Assembly (NCBI GenBank): GCA_027016675.1
Contig: JALUSH010000067.1
Coordinates: forward strand, 1 to 13,958
Source of the DNA: Thermodesulfovibrio sp.
GTDB lineage: Bacteria > Nitrospirota > Thermodesulfovibrionia > Thermodesulfovibrionales > JdFR-85
Length of the DNA stretch: 13,958 bases
Direction of reading: 5' to 3'
A program made the translations under genes and the position numbers. Positions 1-8,559 of this stretch are shown here, one piece after another (within the stretch, counting starts at the first letter, position 1; each line of letters begins with the position of its first letter). The notes under the pieces were generated by a model. The model did not search any database, had not been told where the DNA came from, and was given only the letters and a program-made list of their open reading frames with translations.

Positions 1-778
1 CATCTATGGGGACAGCATCAATCGCACCCTCCAGTTCATCCAGGGAGGCGGATGTTTCACTTATATAGATGGTATCATTCATGCAGGCCGAGATATTGCC
101 AAAATAGGAATCCACAAGTCTTTTTTCTACTATAATCCTGCCGGCCTCTATCATCATATTCATTAATGCCTTCACATCAGATGGCGTGCCTCTTGTTAGA
201 TGGATATCTGTTCTGTCCACTGGCTTGATATAGCTCTTTATTGCTTTAAAGGTTTCATCCCTTCTTCTATCTTCATAGGAGGATTTTTTAAAGTACGCAA
301 GGCTATCATAGAAGTACTTTACAAAGGTGGAAAAACAGGTGGAACTGAAGGAAACAAAGGCCTGTTCTGGTGAAACAGTGCCATAACTTACAATGGCTGG
401 CACCCCTTCTATAATCACAGATTTCCTTTCAGAAAGGGCTCTGTACAGTGCAGAACTGTCAAAATCCCTTATCACGGGAATATCATGAAAAAAGGTACGC
501 GTTTCACAATCCTCTGGTATAATCCTCTCCTTATCCACTCTACCCCATCGCAGGAGTTCTTGAAGAATTAGATTATAAGGTGGAGATGGAAAGGCAACGA
601 GCAGGGAATTTATATTCATCATACCAAAGAGTTTAATGAGAGAGGATTTTATCTGTGAATCACCCAATCCACCATAGACATAAAACTCGTCATCCAGGGC
701 AACGAAGAGTACAGATTCCATAGTGGACAATTTCTGATTGATTATCTTGTGAGTAAATTTCTTGAGAAGGCCGGTCAT
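1..778 (-). CDS. Class II aldolase/adducin-family protein (3' end cut off), with a degenerate N-terminal aldolase-like domain
   Basis: This gene is partial: 259 codons are visible with no stop before the window edge. The ATG at 778-776 directly follows the glgB stop (TAG then ATG), so it is probably translated by coupling to glgB. Residues about 205-259 match the start of a class II aldolase domain: a helix, then GRIIVEKRLVDSYFGNIS, where G-N-I-S is the family's phosphate-binding turn. Residues about 60-170 resemble the later part of the same fold: a VAFP stretch where the family has HxHP, then an ALYRALSERK helix, then IVSYGTVSPEQAF where the family has HGxxxxGxxxxEA. The histidines that bind zinc in active family members are absent there. 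The visible part therefore reads as a degenerate first domain followed by an apparently normal second one. Family members are zinc aldolases, epimerases or dehydratases acting on sugar phosphates; the substrate cannot be told. The domain assignment is by eye. Confidence 0.72.
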   Translation of the reverse strand, partial: MTGLLKKFTHKIINQKLSTMESVLFVALDDEFYVYGGLGDSQIKSSLIKLFGMMNINSLLVAFPSPPYNLILQELLRWGRVDKERIIPEDCETRTFFHDIPVIRDFDSSALYRALSERKSVIIEGVPAIVSYGTVSPEQAFVSFSSTCFSTFVKYFYDSLAYFKKSSYEDRRRDETFKAIKSYIKPVDRTDIHLTRGTPSDVKALMNMMIEAGRIIVEKRLVDSYFGNISACMNDTIYISETSASLDELEGAIDAVPID

Positions 779-2710
779 CTATTTCAATTCTGGTTTGAAG
801 ATAAGCACACTCAGGGGAGGCAGGGTTATCTCGATACTGTATGGCCTTCCATGTACAGGATTTTCAACAGCTATTACACCACCTAAGTTACCCATATTTG
901 AGCCACCATATATTGATGAATCACTGTTAAGCACCTCGCGATAAAAGCACTTCTCTGGTACGCCAATAAGATAATTTTCTCTTGGCACAGGGGTAAAATT
1001 ACATACAAAGATTAGAAAGTTGTCAGACATTCGAGCCTTTCTCATGAAAGAGATAATGCTCTGCTGGGCATCTGAGAAGTCTATCCATTCGAACCCGTCA
1101 TGATGAAAGTCCACTTCATACAAGGCAGGTTCAGTTTTGTAGATGCGATTGAGGTCTTTAACATACTGATGTAATTTTTTGTGCTGTTCTTCTTGTAGTA
1201 GATGCCACTGTAGTGATGAATTACAATCCCACTCCCACCACTGTCCGAACTCTCCACCCATAAAAAAGAGTTTCTTTCCTGGATGCCCAAACATAAATCC
1301 CAATAAGGCCCTGAGATTAGCAAATTTCTGCCATGCGTCTCCTGGCATCTTATCAAGAAGTGATTTCTTGCCATGAACCACTTCATCATGTGACAGTGGT
1401 AAAACAAAATTCTCACTGAATGCATAAAGAAGACCAAAGGTTAGATTGCTATGATGATACTTCCTGAATATGGGGTCCTTTGTAAAGTATTCAAGTATAT
1501 CATGCATCCATCCCATGTTCCATTTCATTGTAAAACCAAGTCCTCCCAGATATGTAGGTCTTGAAACACCTGGCCAGGCTGTGGATTCCTCAGCAATTGT
1601 CACAGCACCAGGCCAGTAAAGATGCACCACCTCATTGAACTTTTTTATGAAATCTATGGCCTCAAGGTTCTCCCTGCCTCCATAGATATTCGGTATCCAT
1701 TCGCCATCCTTACGGGAATAGTCAAGGTACAGCATGGATGCCACAGCATCCACCCTCAGCCCATCTATATGGTATTTATCAAGCCAGAAGCAGGCAGATG
1801 AAATCAGGAAGCTCCTAACCTCATTCCTGCCATAATTAAATATAAGTGTGCCCCAGTCCTGATGTTCTCCTTTTCGTGGGTCTTCATGCTCATAGAGACA
1901 TGTACCATCAAAATACCTTAACGCAAAATCATCCTTTGGGAAATGGGCAGGTACCCAGTCAAGTATTACTCCTATGCCTGCCTGATGACATTGGTCTATA
2001 AAATACATAAACTCTTCAGGAGTCCCATATCTGCTTGTAGGAGCAAAATAACCTGTACATTGATAGCCCCATGATTCATCAAGAGGATGCTCTGTAACAG
2101 GCAATAACTCAATATGGGTAAAGCCCATCTCCTGCACATAGGGTATAAGCCTCTCTGCAAGCTCCCTATATGAAAGATACGAACCATCTTCTTTTCTCAT
2201 CCATGATCCCAAGTGAACCTCATAAATACTGAAGGGCTTTGTCAACTGGTCAGTGCGCTTCCTTGTTTCCATCCATTCATGGTCGTTCCAGGTATATCTG
2301 TCTATGTTATAGATGATCGTTGCTGTTTTTGGACGCACCTCGAAGAAGAATCCATAGGGGTCTGACTTTATTCTTATAGTATCATTTTTGTGCGATCTGA
2401 TATGATACTTATAAAGGTCTCCCTCTTTTGCATCAGGTATAAAAAGGCTCCAGACCCCAGAGGAGCCAATGGGAGACATGGGATGAGCAGAAGGGTCCCA
2501 GTCATTAAAAGACCCTATCACACTGACCGACTCGGCATTTGGTGCCCATAGGGCAAAGTGGACACCCTGGATACCATTCAATTCTATAATATGAGCGCCA
2601 AGTTTTTCATATGATCTGAAATTATTACCCTCATTAAAAAGGTATAGGTCATAGTCTGTAATAAATATGTCAGTGGTTTTTATGCTGCCTTTATCTTTTT
2701 CTTTGTCCAT
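779..2710 (-). CDS. glgB: 1,4-alpha-glucan branching enzyme
   Basis: The enzyme forms alpha-1,6 branches in glycogen by cutting and transferring alpha-1,4 glucan chains (GH13, cytoplasm). The protein has 643 residues. A CBM48-like domain (about 35-125, with VHFALWAPNAESVSVIGSFNDW) precedes the GH13 barrel, which starts near EVHLGSW (164-170). The catalytic set is complete: nucleophile D321 in RVDAVASM, acid/base E374 in IAEEST, and D442 in LSHDEVVHGKKS. A C-terminal beta domain follows. The protein is shorter than E. coli GlgB (728 residues) because it lacks the extra N-terminal N1 module, as in many bacterial branching enzymes. The start is 31 bases inside the end of leuD; no internal ATG lies before residue 78, which is already in the CBM48 domain, so this start is well supported. 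No other glycogen gene (glgA, glgC, glgP) is in the window. The aldolase-family gene follows with no gap. Confidence 0.96.
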   Translation of the reverse strand: MDKEKDKGSIKTTDIFITDYDLYLFNEGNNFRSYEKLGAHIIELNGIQGVHFALWAPNAESVSVIGSFNDWDPSAHPMSPIGSSGVWSLFIPDAKEGDLYKYHIRSHKNDTIRIKSDPYGFFFEVRPKTATIIYNIDRYTWNDHEWMETRKRTDQLTKPFSIYEVHLGSWMRKEDGSYLSYRELAERLIPYVQEMGFTHIELLPVTEHPLDESWGYQCTGYFAPTSRYGTPEEFMYFIDQCHQAGIGVILDWVPAHFPKDDFALRYFDGTCLYEHEDPRKGEHQDWGTLIFNYGRNEVRSFLISSACFWLDKYHIDGLRVDAVASMLYLDYSRKDGEWIPNIYGGRENLEAIDFIKKFNEVVHLYWPGAVTIAEESTAWPGVSRPTYLGGLGFTMKWNMGWMHDILEYFTKDPIFRKYHHSNLTFGLLYAFSENFVLPLSHDEVVHGKKSLLDKMPGDAWQKFANLRALLGFMFGHPGKKLFFMGGEFGQWWEWDCNSSLQWHLLQEEQHKKLHQYVKDLNRIYKTEPALYEVDFHHDGFEWIDFSDAQQSIISFMRKARMSDNFLIFVCNFTPVPRENYLIGVPEKCFYREVLNSDSSIYGGSNMGNLGGVIAVENPVHGRPYSIEITLPPLSVLIFKPELK

Positions 2711-3177
2711 TCCACCAATCCACCTGCCTTTATAAGTTCCTGCATAAAGGGCGGTATTGGTTTTGCCTGATAGACTTCCTTTTTCGTAAGATTGGTTATT
2801 GTGCCAGAGTCTGCATCAATCTCTATCTCGTCACCCTCACTGATACCCTCAACTGCCTGGGGTGATTCGAATATAGGCAACCCTATGTTGAAGGCATTTC
2901 TGAAGAATATTCTGGCAAAACTTTTCGCCACAACAGCCTGTATACCTGCAGCCTTAATGGCTATAGGCGCATGTTCACGGGAAGAGCCACAACCAAAGTT
3001 TTTATCTGCTACAATGATGTCTCCAACCCTGACCTTCTTTGGAAATTCAGGGTCAGCATCCTCCATCACATGCAGGGCCAGTTCCTTTGGGTCAGATGTG
3101 TTAAGATAGCGGGCAGGTATGATGGCATCTGTATCAATATCTGCGCCAAACTTCCATGTCTTTCCACGAATTTTCAT
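2680..3177 (-). CDS. leuD: 3-isopropylmalate dehydratase small subunit (short, archaeal-like type)
   Basis: This is the small (swivel-domain) subunit of isopropylmalate isomerase, which converts 2- to 3-isopropylmalate in leucine synthesis together with the Fe-S large subunit LeuC. The protein has 165 residues, the usual length for the short class; the E. coli type is about 200. Visible signatures are DIDTDAIIPARYLNT (13-27), whose YLNT loop sits where family members read the substrate's side chain, and FGCGSSREHAPIA (61-73), the phosphate/carboxylate-binding loop. The start is supported by GGAGG six bases before the ATG. It is the first gene of the minus-strand unit and is divergent from the kinase gene. 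leuC is not beside it: downstream is glgB, overlapping by 31 bases. The related 2,3-dimethylmalate and homoaconitate dehydratase small subunits share this fold, so the exact substrate is likely but not proven. Confidence 0.9.
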   Translation of the reverse strand: MKIRGKTWKFGADIDTDAIIPARYLNTSDPKELALHVMEDADPEFPKKVRVGDIIVADKNFGCGSSREHAPIAIKAAGIQAVVAKSFARIFFRNAFNIGLPIFESPQAVEGISEGDEIEIDADSGTITNLTKKEVYQAKPIPPFMQELIKAGGLVEWTKKKIKAA

Positions 3178-3198
3178 AAAAATCCTCCACCTGTGGTA

Positions 3199-3228
3199 TT
3201 GTCAAAAATGCACATTATCAGATATATT
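3199..3228 (+). promoter_or_regulatory. Candidate sigma70-type promoter for the kinase-regulator pair
   Basis: TTGTCA (3199-3204) and TATATT (3223-3228) each match the consensus at five of six positions and are 18 bases apart. They lie in the 119-base divergent gap between leuD and the histidine kinase. This would give a leader of roughly 60 bases before the ATG at 3297. On the opposite strand only a weaker GATAAT box without a good -35 was seen for leuD. Recognition is by eye. Confidence 0.4.
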
Positions 3229-3296
3229 TTACAGCATCAGGGTAATTAAGGTAAAATTAAATAAGAGGCGCTGAACATTAAAGAAAGATAGTAAAA

Positions 3297-5027
3297 ATGA
3301 GTGAAGCAACTATGTTTGAGATTACCTTAACAAGAATAGGGGAGGAGTATCTAATAACCTACCATATTATCGAAGAGATCTTGATAGCATCAATATGTGT
3401 CTTAATTGCTCGAAGGGTCTTTCTTGCCAGGAGGGAGAGTTATAATCAACAGGGAGATGAACTAAAAAGCAGACTTTATCTGATAGGGTCAGCTTTTTTA
3501 ATTTTATCTCTGAGCAGTTTTATCCATGCCTTTATACATACATTCAGACTGGATGAGAACCTTTTATATCAAACACTTGTCAGCTATTGTTTTGGACTTC
3601 TTACACTGATAATAGGACTTTCCTCTGAAAGACCATGGAGATGGAGTCTATTCCCTTTTATTTATTTTGGACTTCTTATATTTCTTATACCTGATATCTA
3701 TAAAGAACTGCCTATATTTGGAGAATTCAGACCTCTTGTATGGCTCAGTATAGCCTATCTTTCAGGTATCGTATGCATGCTCTATTTTGCCGCCTTCTAC
3801 AGGACTGGCTCAAAAAACTTTATATACTCTGGTATCGGGCATGCCTTTATTTGTATTTCAGCCATTTTTTTATTCTTTCCTGCACCAATAGGCTCTAAGG
3901 TGTGGCTTTATGGTCACATATTCAGGCCATTGGGATTTGGAATACTATTCTTTAGTATGAATCAGGAGGAATTCAAACGCCTTGGTGGTAGTATACTCTA
4001 CAGGGCACTCTCAGCATTTAGTCTTCTTGCAGCAATACCACTACTTGTTTTTGGAACCATAGTGTTCTATGAAAACATACATCCTATCCAGATTATGGGG
4101 AGAAGAATGCTTGTCTTTCTGTTATTATTGGTTACCCTTGCCTCTGCACTCCTCTTTGGTCTGGGAATGATCATACGATTGATAAAACCCATATTGAATC
4201 TCAAGAGTTCAGTAGATACACTGGTGGAAGAGGGTTTTAATAAAAAGGTGGAGATCACAAGCAATGATGAAATAGGAGAGCTTTCTGGAGCATTCAATGA
4301 GATGGTGGTAAAACTAAGGAACGCCATTGACGAGCAGGACAGGCTCAGCAGACTCGCAGCCACAGGTGAACTTGCTGCAACCCTTGCCCACGAGATAAAA
4401 AATCCCCTTAATGCAATAGGTGGAGCTGCAACATACCTGGGTAAGAATTTCAGAGGAGTATTGATAAAAGAGTTCTCAAGGATCATAATTGATGAGGTGT
4501 CAAGAATCAATAAACTTACAACAACACTGCTCAATTTTGCCAGGCCTCTAAAGCCCGAGCCTGCACCAACGGATATAAAAGCCTTGATTAATGAAACAGT
4601 TACCTTGCTTAATCAGGAGGCAAGAGAGCACAATATAATGATTTCAACAGAGGTCTCTGAGGAGATGCCTCTGCTCATGATTGATTATAATCAGATAAAA
4701 CAGGTGCTTATTAATCTTCTTCTCAACTCATTTGATGCAGTTGAAAGGGATGGCAAGGTAAGGATAAAAAGCTATGCCAGTAACGGTTCTGTTTACATGG
4801 TTATAGAGGACAATGGCAAAGGAATAAAGAATGAAGACTTACAGCACATCTTTAATCCCTTTTTCACTACAAAGACACGAGGCACAGGACTTGGTCTTGC
4901 AATATCAAAAAAAATAATTAAAGAGCACGGTGGTGATATAATAGTAGAAAGCACCCCTGGCAAGGGGAGTATCTTTACCATAGAATTACCAGTACATTAT
5001 GAGTTACAAAGCGCTAATAGTAGATGA
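3297..5027 (+). CDS. Multi-pass membrane sensor histidine kinase (NtrB/HPK4-like transmitter)
   Basis: The 576-residue protein autophosphorylates on histidine in response to an unknown signal and should pass phosphate to the regulator encoded next. The N-terminal half (about 20-290) has eight or nine hydrophobic segments, roughly 22-42, 59-82, 92-109, 117-133, 146-168, 178-195, 205-221, 237-257 and 271-293, with no large extracellular domain. The signal is therefore probably sensed in or near the membrane. A HAMP linker follows (about 294-347, with DEIGEL). The HisKA domain holds H365 in LAHEIKNPLNAIGG. The ATPase domain shows the N box (N477 in LINLLLNSFDAV), DNGKGI (505-510) and GTGLGLAIS (529-537). 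All catalytic boxes are intact. The start codon has a weak ribosome site; an in-frame ATG at 3312 is an alternative. The end overlaps the regulator gene by 29 bases, which implies translational coupling. Confidence 0.93.
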   Translation: MSEATMFEITLTRIGEEYLITYHIIEEILIASICVLIARRVFLARRESYNQQGDELKSRLYLIGSAFLILSLSSFIHAFIHTFRLDENLLYQTLVSYCFGLLTLIIGLSSERPWRWSLFPFIYFGLLIFLIPDIYKELPIFGEFRPLVWLSIAYLSGIVCMLYFAAFYRTGSKNFIYSGIGHAFICISAIFLFFPAPIGSKVWLYGHIFRPLGFGILFFSMNQEEFKRLGGSILYRALSAFSLLAAIPLLVFGTIVFYENIHPIQIMGRRMLVFLLLLVTLASALLFGLGMIIRLIKPILNLKSSVDTLVEEGFNKKVEITSNDEIGELSGAFNEMVVKLRNAIDEQDRLSRLAATGELAATLAHEIKNPLNAIGGAATYLGKNFRGVLIKEFSRIIIDEVSRINKLTTTLLNFARPLKPEPAPTDIKALINETVTLLNQEAREHNIMISTEVSEEMPLLMIDYNQIKQVLINLLLNSFDAVERDGKVRIKSYASNGSVYMVIEDNGKGIKNEDLQHIFNPFFTTKTRGTGLGLAISKKIIKEHGGDIIVESTPGKGSIFTIELPVHYELQSANSR

Positions 5028-6342
5028 TGAAATCAACAGCCTGAAGGTTGTTTCTGCTACCCTGAAGAGAGAGGGATTTGAGGTTGAAACTTCCCTCAAT
5101 GCAGAAGACGCCCTTGCAAGGCTGAAAAACGGTCACTTCGACATAATAGTGTCTGACTACAAACTTCCTGGCATGAATGGCGAGGAACTACTTGACAAGG
5201 TAAAGGTGCTGGCACCTGCAACACCTGTTGTTTTAATGACTGCCTATGGAACCATTGAACGTGCCGTAAATGCAATGAAAAAGGGCGCCTATACCTATCT
5301 AACCAAACCTGTTAATCTGAATGTGATGATTTCTGTTATCAGAGATGCCATCAGAGAGAAAGATCCCCTCTTCAGGGATGATATAACAGAAAGCTATCAG
5401 TTTATCAATATCATTGGCAAATCCAAGGCCATGCGCGAAGTATTTTCCATGATCCACAGGGTCAGCAAGACTGATGCAAGTGTTTTAATACTCGGAGAGA
5501 GTGGGACAGGCAAAGAACTTGTTGCAAGGGCAATCCATTATACATCTTTAAGAGCTGATAATCCTTTCATCCCCATAGACTGTACAACAATCCCCCAGGA
5601 ACTCATGGAAAGCGAACTTTTTGGTTATGATAAAGGTGCCTTTACATGTGCCTATGAAAACAAGATCGGTCTTATCGAGATGGCTAATGGAGGCACAGTG
5701 TTCTTTGATGAGATAGGTGATCTTGATTTTACGCTCCAGAAGAAGCTCTTGAGATTCCTTCAGGAAAAGGAATTTTATCGTCTTGGTGGTAAGAAAAAAA
5801 TAAATGTGGATGTAAGAGTGCTTGCAGCTACTAACAGGGATATTGAGAATGCGGTTGATAAAGGTGAATTCAGGGCTGATCTTTTTTACAGACTGAATGT
5901 TATTACCATCCACATTCCACCTCTTCGTGAACGCAAGGAAGACATCCCTCTACTTGCTGCACATTTCCTTGAGGTCTTCAGTAAAAAGAACAAGAAAGAA
6001 ATAAAGGGTTTTGATCAGGATGCCCTTGAGGCACTTGTTAATTACGACTGGCCTGGCAATGTAAGAGAACTGGAGAACATAATCGAAAGAGCAGTGATAC
6101 TCTGTCCAGATGATACTATAACAACAGAATTCCTGCCAAGGAAGCTCCTTCTTGAATCAGAAGATACAGCACAAGCCCATGAAGAGTTCAATCTTCTTGA
6201 GATTGAAAAGAAGATTATTCACAAGGCCCTTGAGAAGACTGCATGGAACCAGTCCCAGGCTGCAAAACTTCTGGGCATTACAAGAAAACAGCTGAGAACA
6301 AAGATGAAAAACCTTGGTTTACTAAACTCTCCACATGAGTAA
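4999..6342 (+). CDS. Sigma54-type response regulator (NtrC family) with altered GAFTCA loop
   Basis: The 447-residue protein has a receiver, an AAA+ sigma54-interaction domain and a Fis-type HTH. The receiver (about 3-118) has acidic residues D9-D10-E11, the phosphorylation site D53 in SDYKLPG, T81 and K103. The AAA+ domain (about 138-370) has Walker A GESGTGKE (166-173), Walker B with D237-E238, and the FRADLFYRLN arginine-finger region (291-300). The helix-turn-helix (about 415-440) reads SQAAKLLGITRKQLRTKM. The expected domains and ATPase motifs are present, but the sigma54-contacting loop reads GAFTCA (213-218): C217, codon TGT, replaces the usual glycine. It may still activate sigma54 RNA polymerase, or it may have changed partner. 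The ATG has no clear ribosome site of its own and lies inside the kinase gene, so expression is probably coupled. It belongs to the AtoC/HydG/ZraR-like group; targets are unknown. Confidence 0.95.
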   Translation: MSYKALIVDDEINSLKVVSATLKREGFEVETSLNAEDALARLKNGHFDIIVSDYKLPGMNGEELLDKVKVLAPATPVVLMTAYGTIERAVNAMKKGAYTYLTKPVNLNVMISVIRDAIREKDPLFRDDITESYQFINIIGKSKAMREVFSMIHRVSKTDASVLILGESGTGKELVARAIHYTSLRADNPFIPIDCTTIPQELMESELFGYDKGAFTCAYENKIGLIEMANGGTVFFDEIGDLDFTLQKKLLRFLQEKEFYRLGGKKKINVDVRVLAATNRDIENAVDKGEFRADLFYRLNVITIHIPPLRERKEDIPLLAAHFLEVFSKKNKKEIKGFDQDALEALVNYDWPGNVRELENIIERAVILCPDDTITTEFLPRKLLLESEDTAQAHEEFNLLEIEKKIIHKALEKTAWNQSQAAKLLGITRKQLRTKMKNLGLLNSPHE

Positions 6343-6362
6343 TGCATATCAAATAACTACTT

Positions 6363-7106
6363 TTATGCATCTTTTCTCTGACGGAGGGCCTCGTAAATCA
6401 AGACACCTGCAGCCACAGAAACATTTAATGAGTTGATATGGCCTTTTACAGGGATTTTTATAATGCTGTCACAGTAGTTTCTGACAGAAGGTTTTAACCC
6501 TTCTGCCTCTGAACCCAGTACAATTGCCACTGGCTCTTTAAAATCCACATCCCAGTAGAGCAGGTCACCATCAGCCTCAGCCCCATAGATGGCTATGCCC
6601 TCATTCTTCATATCCACTATTGCATGTTTGATGTTTGACACTCTCACAATCGGTATATACTCAATGGCTCCTGCTGAGGCCTTCACAACGGTCATACCAG
6701 AAGCTACGCGTCTCTTCTCCAATACAATTCCATGCACTCCAGCCACCTCGGCTGTCCTGATTATGGCTCCCAGGTTATGAGGATCTGTTATGCCTTCAAT
6801 AATAACATAAAAAGGGGGCTCTCTTTTTGAAGCAGAAAGGCCATAAAGATCCTGCAGACTATATCTCCTTTTTGTTGAAATAATCCTTGCAGCCACACCC
6901 TGATGCCCCGGAGGAAAGGAGGAGAAGAAGGATTTGTCCACATACTCAACAGGAATTCTTCTGTCTTTAGCGTATTCAATTATCTTCCTGACCTGTGAGC
7001 CTCTCTTGTTACGATAAATATATATGTTCTGTACTGGTGCATTACTTCTCAGTCGTTCAATTACTGGATTGACACCATGGATCCAGTGTGTGTCTTTATT
7101 GTCCAT
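6363..7106 (-). CDS. rlmB: TrmH-family (SpoU) RNA 2'-O-methyltransferase, RlmB-like
   Basis: The protein is a knotted SPOUT methyltransferase that uses AdoMet to methylate a ribose 2'-OH. The RlmB group modifies a guanosine of 23S rRNA (G2251 in E. coli numbering). With the start chosen here it has 247 residues, the usual size. An N-terminal substrate-binding domain begins with HWIHGVNPVIE. Motif 1 is DPHNLGAIIRTAEVAG (108-123, catalytic R117), motif 2 IVLGSEAEGL (195-204), and motif 3 IPVKGHINSLNVSVAAGVL (218-236). The frame stays open to an ATG at 7151, but that adds 15 residues lying wholly inside cysS. The ATG at 7106 puts the conserved hGv.pV.E segment at the normal distance and has a GGAGAG upstream. 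It overlaps the cysS end by 11 bases. cysS next to rlmB is a familiar bacterial pairing. The exact RNA target is inferred. Confidence 0.9.
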   Translation of the reverse strand: MDNKDTHWIHGVNPVIERLRSNAPVQNIYIYRNKRGSQVRKIIEYAKDRRIPVEYVDKSFFSSFPPGHQGVAARIISTKRRYSLQDLYGLSASKREPPFYVIIEGITDPHNLGAIIRTAEVAGVHGIVLEKRRVASGMTVVKASAGAIEYIPIVRVSNIKHAIVDMKNEGIAIYGAEADGDLLYWDVDFKEPVAIVLGSEAEGLKPSVRNYCDSIIKIPVKGHINSLNVSVAAGVLIYEALRQRKDA

Positions 7107-8559
7107 GGCCCACTTTAACTCTCCAGACCGTGCCAGCAGGTGTATCCTCAAGTATTATCCCCTTCTCCTTGAGCTCATCCCTGATGGCATCAGCCTTCTG
7201 CCAGTCCTTCTCTTTACGAGCCTTCTGTCTGAGCTTGATCTTCTCTTCAATGTCTGACTCTGTAAGACCTGTTACCTTCGCCTTGAGAAGGGAAAGATGC
7301 CACTGTTGTGGTGTCCTCTGGAACACATTTAACACAGCTCCTGTATCTCTGAGCACTTCTATTGCCTTCGTTATAAGGGATAATGCACCTTCACCAGAGG
7401 GTCTGGAATCAAGAAAGCGGTTGATCTCTCTTATTAATTCAAACATGTGACCAAGTGCAAGGGCTGTGTTAAAATCATCATCCATTGCCTCTTCAAACTT
7501 TGTCTTCAGACCATCAATGGATTCTTTAAAGGACTCTTCAAGGGGAGATTTCCTCTCCCTTTTCGAACCCATTGATTTAAATATATCCACCCTCAGAAGT
7601 GTCGAGTAAAAACGGTCCACTGATGCCTCTGTCTCCAGCAACTGCTCTTCTGAGAATTCAATAGGGCTCCTGTAGTGTGTGGAGAGCAAAAATACCCTTA
7701 TAACCTCTGGATCGAATTTTCTAAGTATGTCCCTGATGGTAAAAAAGTTTCCAAGGGACTTGGACATCTTTTCCTTATCAATGGTTATAAAACCATTGTG
7801 TATCCAGTACCTCACAAAAGGTTTTCCTGTATATGCCTCTGACTGGGCTATCTCGTTTTCATGATGGGGAAAGATAAGATCTGCTCCGCCACCATGTATA
7901 TCAAAGGTTTCTCCAAGATGTTTCATACTCATGGCTGAACACTCAATATGCCAGCCAGGCCTGCCAGGCCCCCATGGACTTGGCCATGCAGGCTCACCCT
8001 CTTTTGATGCCTTCCAGAGGGCAAAATCAAGGGGGTTCTTCTTCCTCTCGTCTACATCCACCCTTGCACCAGCCATCATATCTTTCAGCGACCGCTTTGA
8101 GAGCTTGCCATAGTCCTTGAATTTCTCAACCTCAAAATAGACATCTCCACCCACAACATAGGCATATCCTTTATCAATTAACCCTTTAACAATCTCGATA
8201 ATCTCGTTTATATGTTCAGTAGCCCTGGGTTCCAGATCAGCCCTTTCCACTCCAAGGGCATCCATATCCCTGTAGTATTCTTCAGTATATTTCCTTGCCA
8301 CCTCATCCCAGGGGATACCCTCCTGATTGGCCCTGTTTATGATCTTGTCGTCAATATCTGTAAAGTTTCTTATGTAGGTAACATCAAATCCTTTATATTT
8401 GAAATATCTTCTTATTACATCAAAGACAATGGCACTCCTTGCATGGCCTATATGGCAGAGGTCATATACTGTTACTCCGCAGGCATAGATCTTGACCCTG
8501 CCATCCTCTAATGGGCTAAATTCCTCTTTTCTACCAGAAAGGGTGTTGAAAACTCTCAT
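7096..8559 (-). other. cysS: Internal open frame for stand-alone cysteinyl-tRNA synthetase (possible second product)
   Basis: Translation from the ATG at 8559-8557 gives a 487-residue protein, a normal size for CysS (E. coli 461). It begins at the usual first residues of the family (MRVFNTLSGRKEEF). This is listed separately because both a fused and a free synthetase could be produced from the same frame. Confidence 0.55.

Noticed and set aside
4067..4534. 155-codon minus-strand frame inside the histidine kinase gene
   Set aside because: It is antisense to the HAMP and HisKA coding region, has no recognisable domain, and the plus-strand kinase frame accounts for this stretch fully.
6342..6370. 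Inverted repeat ATGCATA / TATGCAT between the convergent regulator and rlmB genes as a bidirectional terminator
   Set aside because: The stem has only seven AT-rich pairs with a 15-base loop and no clear T-run, too weak to call.
7107..7151. Fifteen-residue upstream extension of the RlmB-like frame to an ATG at 7151
   Set aside because: The extension lies entirely inside cysS and precedes the normal family start. The ATG at 7106 with GGAGAG upstream fits better.
7088..7450. 120-codon plus-strand frame opposite the end of cysS
   Set aside because: It is low-complexity Ser/Leu-rich shadow translation of a conserved synthetase on the other strand.
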